Shown here: positions 62,391-64,000 of the stretch, piece by piece | How the letters are laid out: the number at the start of each line of letters is the position of its first letter | How positions within the stretch are numbered: the stretch's first letter is position 1 | Assembly (NCBI RefSeq): GCF_027409185.1 | Contig: NC_084474.1 | Span: 24,333,382 to 24,397,381, forward strand | Direction: 5' to 3' | Length of the DNA: 64,000 nt | Origin: Cynocephalus volans | Taxonomy: Eukaryota; Chordata; Mammalia; Dermoptera; Cynocephalidae | The notes under the pieces: model-generated | What the model was told of the DNA's origin: nothing | The model's database searches: none | Seen by the model: only the letters and a program-made list of their open reading frames with translations | Program-made: the position numbers and the translations under genes

Positions 62391-63100
62391 TATTTGTAAA
62401 CAGTAATTCTTCCTTAATTTAACAAAGGTAAGCACAATCATATCAGTCATTACATAAAATTGAATACCATGTCTTAAAATTTTATTGTCTGTTTAGTGGA
62501 ATGCATATCTCTGCTCTTTTTGGGCCTGTTAAACATTTGTTAAGTCTTGATTTTATTGTAATTATCAGTGACAGAGGAGACTTTTATAAACTTATTAACG
62601 AATTGTTTTTCCTTCAGTGAAAGGTACGGTACACCTTTGAACATCTTCCATATGGGCTGTTCACTAGGAAATCTTTGTGGTTTTACTGTAGATTTTAGCA
62701 GACTTTGAATGATATATAAATGAAATTGTTTCTAAAATTTCTTTAATTTAGAATGAAGTTTGACAATGACCTCTTATGCTTATGGTGATTGCTTTATTTG
62801 GTTATCCATATATGTTGAAGACTGTATAAAACACTTTTAGTGTAGGTACTTTGGGTACAGCTGTATAAAGATAAGCTAGAATTGTAAAACCAAATATTGT
62901 CTTTAGACAGCTTAACTGGAAAAAAGCTGCAAGCTCTCGGGTAAATTTTAGAGCACATTTTTGTATGTGTAAGTGGCCTTTAATTCTGGGATCCAAAGTT
63001 ATGCTTTTAAAAACTTGTAATTTTAAATTCTTTATATTTAAAATTTTTCATTGGTGTATAGACACCTCTTTTTACCATATCAATGAATTTACTTTTGTGT
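62391..63100. other. CSPP1: CSPP1 intron 8, between L1 and LTR relic
   Basis: AT-rich. No exon or named repeat. Confidence 0.4.
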
Positions 63101-63640
63101 GTTGTGTCATGGGTTCCCAAGACCACCCCTAGGTTTGGTGAATTACTAGGAGGACTCACAGGACTTTGTGTATAGTTGTACTCATGGCTATGATTGATTA
63201 CAGCAAAATGATACAAAGCAAAATCAGCAAGGGAAAAAGACATGTGGGACAAAGTCTGAAGGCATCCAGGCATAAGCTTTCATGAGTCCTCTCCTGGTGG
63301 AGTTGCACAGGAGATGTGACAAAACGGGGATATGTTGTCTACCAGGAAAACTCATTAGAGACTCAGTTCCTAAGGTTTTTATTCAGGGCTGATTATATAA
63401 GCACCCTTTTCCAAGCATGTACCAAAATTCCAGATTCCCCTAAGGAAAGCAGGTGTTAAGCATAAACTTTGTTGTTTGTTCAAACAGTTTAGGAATGTGA
63501 GCCATTCTTACCAGTTCTGAGAATGGTGGGAAACCTCCCCAAATCTATGTTCCCACATGCCAGCTAAGGACCAGCTGTGCAAGCAGACCTTTCTAAAGAT
63601 GGGCAGTCTCAGGCCTGCTCTATTAGCTCTTTTCTGCACG
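63101..63640 (-). repeat. Old LTR-like element, antisense
   Basis: Its left end, read on the minus strand ('tttgctttgtatcattttgc', 'ggggtggtcttgggaaccca'), matches the 3' end of the element at 40.6-41.4 kb. The rest is purine-rich LTR-like DNA. No coding potential. Confidence 0.5.
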
Positions 63641-64000
63641 TGTATATTTGTATAGATCCATTTTAACTATATATGGTTGCCTGGCATTGTTAATTACGAA
63701 TTTGAATTTGAGTTTATATTTACCTGTGTATTTAGTGGTGGAAGTAGGGAATGACACTAAGCTGATGTGTCAATTTACAAGACATATTTGCACACCTAGC
63801 TTTAGGGATTAAAACCACCTGTGTTGTGATGTATTGAAATTTGAAATTTTTTTGAATTCTATTTTAGATATGGGTAAAAAAATGGAAGTCATTCATGTGT
63901 TATGCCAAGTCATAGCTATTAAGATCAAAATTCCAAATAGCCTTTTCTCCACAGATGATGCTGACAGTGGTTTGTGTGATGGAAAGAAGTGACAAACTAC
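63641..64000. other. CSPP1: Right edge of window, CSPP1 intron 8
   Basis: No acceptor followed by a frame matching the next CSPP1 peptide was found. 'ctccacagatgatgctgaca' near 63,948 looks like an acceptor, but the frame after it does not match CSPP1 as I remember it. Confidence 0.4.

Noticed and set aside
63940-64000. A possible next CSPP1 exon at the right edge (ctccacagatgatgctgac)
   Set aside because: The frame after the AG does not match the expected CSPP1 continuation and soon hits stops in the required phase. It cannot be judged fully at the window edge.

Overview
The window is mammalian nuclear DNA: short exons with GT-AG splice sites, long AT-rich introns, one CpG island, and L1, L2, MIR, MaLR-LTR and DNA-transposon relics. 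The lineage clue is a set of about a dozen tRNA-Ile-like SINEs in monomeric, composite and dimeric forms, several with perfect target-site duplications. They match the CYN-type SINEs known from flying lemurs (Dermoptera). I therefore read this as a colugo genome (Galeopterus/Cynocephalus). The species call is inference; that it is a placental mammal is certain.

Layout. 1-8,900 is intergenic and repeat-filled. 8,910-24,318 (minus strand) is the complete COPS5 (CSN5/JAB1) gene in eight coding exons. They splice to a 1,005-nt reading frame of 334 residues plus stop, with the full JAMM zinc-protease motif. 24,320-26,500 is the gap between two divergent genes, with the COPS5 promoter at one end and the CSPP1 CpG island (about 26,390-27,380) at the other. 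From about 26,500 to the right edge (plus strand) lies the 5' part of CSPP1: a non-coding first exon ending at 26,670, then seven coding exons from ATG 31,037 to 52,550 giving the first 314 residues. The next exon lies beyond 64,000. The last 11 kb is one intron holding a 5-kb antisense L1 and an LTR-like relic.

The genes are neighbours, not an operon. COPS5 is the deneddylating subunit of the COP9 signalosome. CSPP1 is a centrosome, spindle and cilium protein. Their head-to-head order matches human chromosome 8q13.

Most notable observations: a 327-bp near-identical direct duplication in CSPP1 intron 3; loss of the start codon and frame of the longer N-terminal form known from human CSPP1; an internal protein repeat in the CSPP1 N-terminus; a 24-nt microexon; a 40-bp tandem duplication inside one SINE and a microsatellite grown from another SINE's tail; a short palindromic mariner-like element between the two promoters; and a decayed tandem repeat of about 104 bp in CSPP1 intron 3. 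I found no undescribed gene system.
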